In this document: positions 60,448 to 64,000 of the stretch, one piece after another
How positions within the stretch are numbered: the stretch's first letter is position 1
Layout of the letters: every line of letters begins with the position of its first letter
Assembly: GCA_018857735.1 (NCBI GenBank)
Contig: JABMCL010001849.1
Coordinates: 257,001 to 321,000 of the forward strand
Length of the DNA stretch: 64,000 nt
Source of the DNA: Alviniconcha marisindica
Taxonomy: Eukaryota; Mollusca; Gastropoda; Provannidae
Reading direction: 5' to 3'
Notes under the pieces: generated by a model
What the model was told of the DNA's origin: nothing
The model's database searches: none
What the model saw: only the letters and a program-made list of their open reading frames with translations
Translations under genes and position numbers: made by a program

Positions 60448-63400
60448 ATGGCGTCATCAAAGAAGATTGGCCGTGTGGACGAAGAATCCAAGCAAACGGA
60501 GCCTGAAAACAACGATGTTTCACTTTCAGATAATAATGCAGAAAGCGATGAGGATGCCACAGATGAAAGTGAAAACGAATTTATGAATGAGGTATGGGAT
60601 GAACGGTTGAATTTGTTGATCAGATGCTCACGAGTCACATGGACTTGCAACTTCCACAAATCATTGTTTGATTTTATTTAAAAAAATTTTTTTTTTAATT
60701 TGGGTTTTATTGCTGGAAGCCACAATCATCATTATGATAACTCTACAGCAGTTAAATATCTGTAGTAGAATCCTCCCAAGCTTCTGAATGAGTGAATCTT
60801 AAAAAACAACACAGAACTGAAAACCATTGCAGCACGCCAATGCCAATGGCAATGGCACATCAGACAGAGTGTTGACATGCAGTTGTGCAATGCCAGTGGG
60901 CAGGATAGTTGGAATTAAGCAACATTTTCAGCTGGCTAGCTTGACTGGCACCACCAAGTGATAATATGTATGTATTTTTTAATGTTCTATATTTATTTTG
61001 AGTCTGTGCCATGTATTATGTTTTTTATTTATTATTTTTATTTATTTACAACAAATAAAAGTTTTAGACTTTTACAAACTTTACCTTACAATTACAGTTT
61101 TATAGCATCTTGTTTGCCTGTTCGTTTCACAGACATTTGAATGGCCCCCTATCTTTTGTTGTTCAACAGAATAAGAAAAATATTTATATAACAATTTACT
61201 CAGTTACTCAACTTATAGTTTATACTATCAGAGACGCTGATGACCCATTTGTGTCATGTGTTAAAAACTTAGGTGTAATCCTGGATTCAAATCTCAGCAT
61301 GTCACAGCACATAAGCAACATGTGCAAAGCCACATACATACAAATCAGGCATATAAGTGCCATACAACACCTTCTCAGTCTCACCACTCAAGCAACCCAA
61401 ACCCTTGTAATGTTGTATGCTCTCTTGTCCTCTCTTGCTTAGACTACTGTAACTCTTTACCTTCAGGTTGCCCTCAGTACTTACTAGACAAACTTCAAAA
61501 AGTTCAGAATGCAGCAGCAAGGCTGTGTAAAGCTAAGAAATCTGACCACATCTATCCTATTCTTAAAACTGCATTGGCTACCAATAACTCCTTGCAATCA
61601 ATACAAAATTTTAACTATCTGGTTCACTTCCATGATCCATCTCCAGAACAGCCCCTTGGTATCTGTCCAGTCTCCTTCAGCCTTATACTCCACCAAGACG
61701 ATTACCATCCGCATTTGACACACCAACCATTGTCACCCCTCATGTAAACACAAAAACATTTGGTGAAAGATCATTTTCTTATGCTGGCCCATCTGTTTGG
61801 AACAATTTGCCTCAAACACTCCACCACTCTGATTCTGCCTCCTCTTTTAAAGCCTCCCTCAAGACGCACCTGTTTAATAATTATTTCAAAATGTTTCCAT
61901 GAAAAGGGAGAGGAACAGGAATAGTTCACTCACAGAGCCCAGTCAACTTTGAAGGCCGTGTCAGGTCTAAACATGAATCGTCAGGTCACAAGTGTCAAGT
62001 AGAAGGCAATTCAAAATGTTTCCATGAAAAGGGAGAGGAACAGGAATAGAAGAAAATGCTTCATAAGTTCACTAGTTCACTCACAGAGCCCAGTCAACTT
62101 TGAAGGCCGTGTCAGGTCTAAACACAAATCATCAGGTCACAAGTGTCCAGCAGAACTAAAAGGCTCATTTAAAGTCCTTGAAACTTCAAAACATATGCAC
62201 AGGAAATAATAATAATCATTTTGAAAAAAGAAAATTGTTTAAATACTCATTAACATCCTGAGTTAGTATTAAATTATTATGAATTATTATGATCATACTA
62301 TGATTTCAGGTGGTCCAGGTAGAGTTTGAGGCAAGACCACCTGAGGGCAGTGACTACCATGGAATTCGCATTCTCCTTCAGCAGGTAAGTTGCAGCATAT
62401 ATTATATAATACATTCTTGTTATTTTATTGGTTTGTACAATGTATTTTATTATAATATATGTATAGGTAATTGATGACATAATGTGTTTAAGCTAGGGTT
62501 TTAATTTGTGCATGTTGTAATTTGTACTCATGTGTGCGGGCACCCATGTGGATGTGTGATTGGGTGGGTGTGTACATTATACACATGTATACTATTACTA
62601 GAATGGTCCAGTGGACAAGACTGTCCAACCCATATAAAGACTTTAATTATTATTATTAGATAATTAGTATGGCTGTGAATGGGGATAGCTCAGTGGTTAG
62701 ACTTATAGCGCCGGACTTGTGATTGAAAGTTCACAGGTTTGAATCCCTGCAGGAGTGGCGGGCGAATTTTCTTCTCCAGGGTCAACTATCTGTCCACCAT
62801 CTGTGCTGACTCTTATTTCAGTATCTGTTCCACCCCCTGTGTTACCGCAGTAGCATGTAAAAGATCCCGGTCATTCTGGCAGAAGTGCAGGTGGCTGGTT
62901 ACAGCTAAACACGCATACACCTTACGTATGTGGCTTTGCATGAAGTGACATGGTGCATGGTTGTATGGTGTACTCAAAACATGCCGAGACGGCAGCAGTT
63001 TCATGTGGCACCAGCCATGCCAGCGCTGTAAGTACACCACTTCAGTGGATATTTAAAAATGCACTATAAAAAGCTATTCACTCATGTAGAATCACATGCA
63101 AGCGCAGTGAGTCTGCTCGAGAGCAGAGAATAGCGGTCTGCAATGTCAGAAATCTGTATTATCCAGCAGTTACACAAGATGATTTACTTAGTGATCTGTT
63201 TTATAAATTTTATACAGATGCCCATTTAAGTTTCAAAGCCAAAGGGACTATCCTACTCTGTTCTCAAACAATGTTTTTCCCAACACAACTGGCAAGAGAT
63301 CAAGGGAGCTTTTTTTCTTTCTCTCCTCTTTTAGTTTTACTGTTTAATTTTTTAGGTTTAACTCTTGGCATGGACAATGTGATATTAATGTTCCTTGATG

Positions 63401-63861
63401 CAATGATGTATCAAAATTTAGGTTCATTCTCACCAGCTGTCTGAACTCTCAAGGTGGTGATTGTACCATGGAATTTGGAAATGATCATGCAAACCATGGT
63501 AATGATAGTTACTGTGTAGTTCTTCCGGGTATGATCTATATAATTTTATAAAGTACATTTCAGGTTGTGGATGCAGATTATACTTGATGACAGTGACTGT
63601 TGTTGTGTGTGTGTGTGTTGAATACTAACAAGAGAAGTTCAGATATATATTTTACAAACAATATTTGGGCAAACAAAAAAGAAAAAAGATTAAATATATT
63701 CCAGACATTGATTGACTGAAACTACTAATTACTAAAAGTGAAATCTTCGCAATGGTGAATTATTTTTTGTTTTGTTTCAGTTGTTCCTCACATCCAACAT
63801 CAACATTGGAGACTTGGCAGACATCATCATTTCTCAGAACTATGTTGGAAATGTGCTAAAG
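60448..63861 (+). CDS. BCCIP: BCCIP homologue, first three coding exons (continues beyond window)
   Basis: Coding exons are 60448-60591 (48 codons), 62310-62384 (25 codons) and 63781-63861 (27 codons), all phase 0 with GT-AG borders. The start MASSKK opens an acidic Ser/Asp/Glu-rich N-terminus. Exon 2 has VQVEFEARPPEGSDYHGIR then ILLQQ, and exon 3 LFLTSNINIGDLADIII then SQNYVGNVLK. These match the start of the BCP1/BCCIP domain in the human protein as I recall it. BCCIP binds BRCA2 and p21 and is implicated in recombination, cell-cycle control and ribosome biogenesis. The last donor, GTATTC, is weak. An upstream in-frame ATG at 60355 is less likely because it lies in the shared promoter. The remaining exons lie to the right. 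Confidence 0.9.
61210..61905 (+). mobile_element. 3' part of a CR1/L2-like non-LTR retrotransposon in BCCIP intron 1
   Basis: With frame breaks the plus strand encodes VKNLGVILDSNLSM, CLDYCNSLPSGCP, LLDKLQKVQNAAARL and KSDHIYPILKTALA, the typical C-terminal end of a non-LTR reverse-transcriptase polyprotein. It is the same family as 37440-38095. Several frameshifts show it is dead. A tail-like AATAATAATAATC lies further right at 62205. Confidence 0.85.
61886..62160. repeat. Two-copy direct repeat of about 125-150 bp
   Basis: AAAATGTTTCCATGAAAAGG begins at about 61888 and again at 62012. Both are followed by CACAGAGCCCAGTCAACTTT and AAGGCCGTGTCAGGTCTAAA. The second copy has an extra segment of about 25 bp. 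The duplication sits at the 3' end of the retrotransposon remnant. Confidence 0.85.
62681..63085 (+). mobile_element. tRNA-derived SINE in BCCIP intron 2
   Basis: The head GGGGATAGCTCAGTGG holds an A box (TAGCTCAGTGG, 62686-62696). A B box (GGTTTGAATCC, 62736-62746) follows at tRNA spacing. A roughly 300-bp unrelated body with GCATGTAAAAGATCCCGG and GTATGTGGCTTTGCATGA follows, ending near AAAATGCACTATAAAAAGC. The head cannot fold as a normal tRNA acceptor stem, so this is a SINE and not a tRNA gene. Confidence 0.8.
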
Positions 63862-64000
63862 GTATTCATCAGGTTATTTGCACTCATCAGTAATTTCTGG
63901 AGTCTGTCAGCCTAGAGTGTGTCACTACTGTGCACCAAGAAATGGAAGAGAAAAAGGACAGGAAAAAGAAAAAAAGAAAAAAAAGAACAGTGTTATTGTT

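Noticed and set aside
62681..62757. Functional tRNA gene
   Set aside because: A and B boxes are present but the acceptor stem does not pair and the sequence continues into a SINE body. The minus-strand head at 37238-37312 was rejected for the same reason.

Overview
This is a nuclear window from an animal genome. It has spliced genes with GT-AG introns, AATAAA poly(A) signals, tRNA-derived SINEs, non-LTR retrotransposon tails, and many (TA)n, (CA)n and minisatellite tracts. Intron density and repeat types suggest a lophotrochozoan, most likely a marine mollusc (inference only).

Five protein-coding genes can be reconstructed. (1) 378-4363 (+): 3' part of a C2H2 zinc-finger gene with eight visible fingers and an apparent reading-frame break after the last finger. 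(2) 22507-31491 (-): RNF139/TRC8-type multi-membrane RING-H2 ubiquitin ligase in two coding exons; the first exon (31344-31491) is easily missed because about 7 kb of intron separates it from the second. (3) 34373-41223 (+): RNF145-type ligase, four coding exons, head-to-head with RNF139. (4) 44151-60198 (-): MCMBP, the MCM-complex binding protein, 14 coding exons, tail-to-tail with RNF145, with a one-base frame break in exon 4. (5) 60448 to beyond the window (+): the first three exons of BCCIP, head-to-head with MCMBP across a 249-bp shared promoter that carries an E2F-like site.

The 18 kb between the zinc-finger gene and RNF139 is intergenic and repeat-rich: tandem arrays, non-LTR tails, SINEs, a long-inverted-repeat element and a roughly 3.3-kb terminal-inverted-repeat (TIR) element. 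A related 3.4-kb element lies in RNF139 intron 1. Both sit inside (TA)n tracts. They share a GTGCCAAAAGGTG terminal core, an inverted repeat built on TCCGACA at nearly the same distance from the right end, and an ATG mini-exon with a splice donor about 0.7 kb from the left end. I do not recognise this family.

The other striking pattern is in RNF145 and MCMBP. At least five minisatellites start at exon-intron junctions, so each repeat unit carries a copy of the neighbouring splice donor or acceptor. A further array repeats the MCMBP stop-codon region. Functionally, RNF139 and RNF145 are ER sterol/ERAD ligases, and MCMBP and BCCIP act in replication licensing and genome maintenance, so the window holds two divergent gene pairs with related roles.
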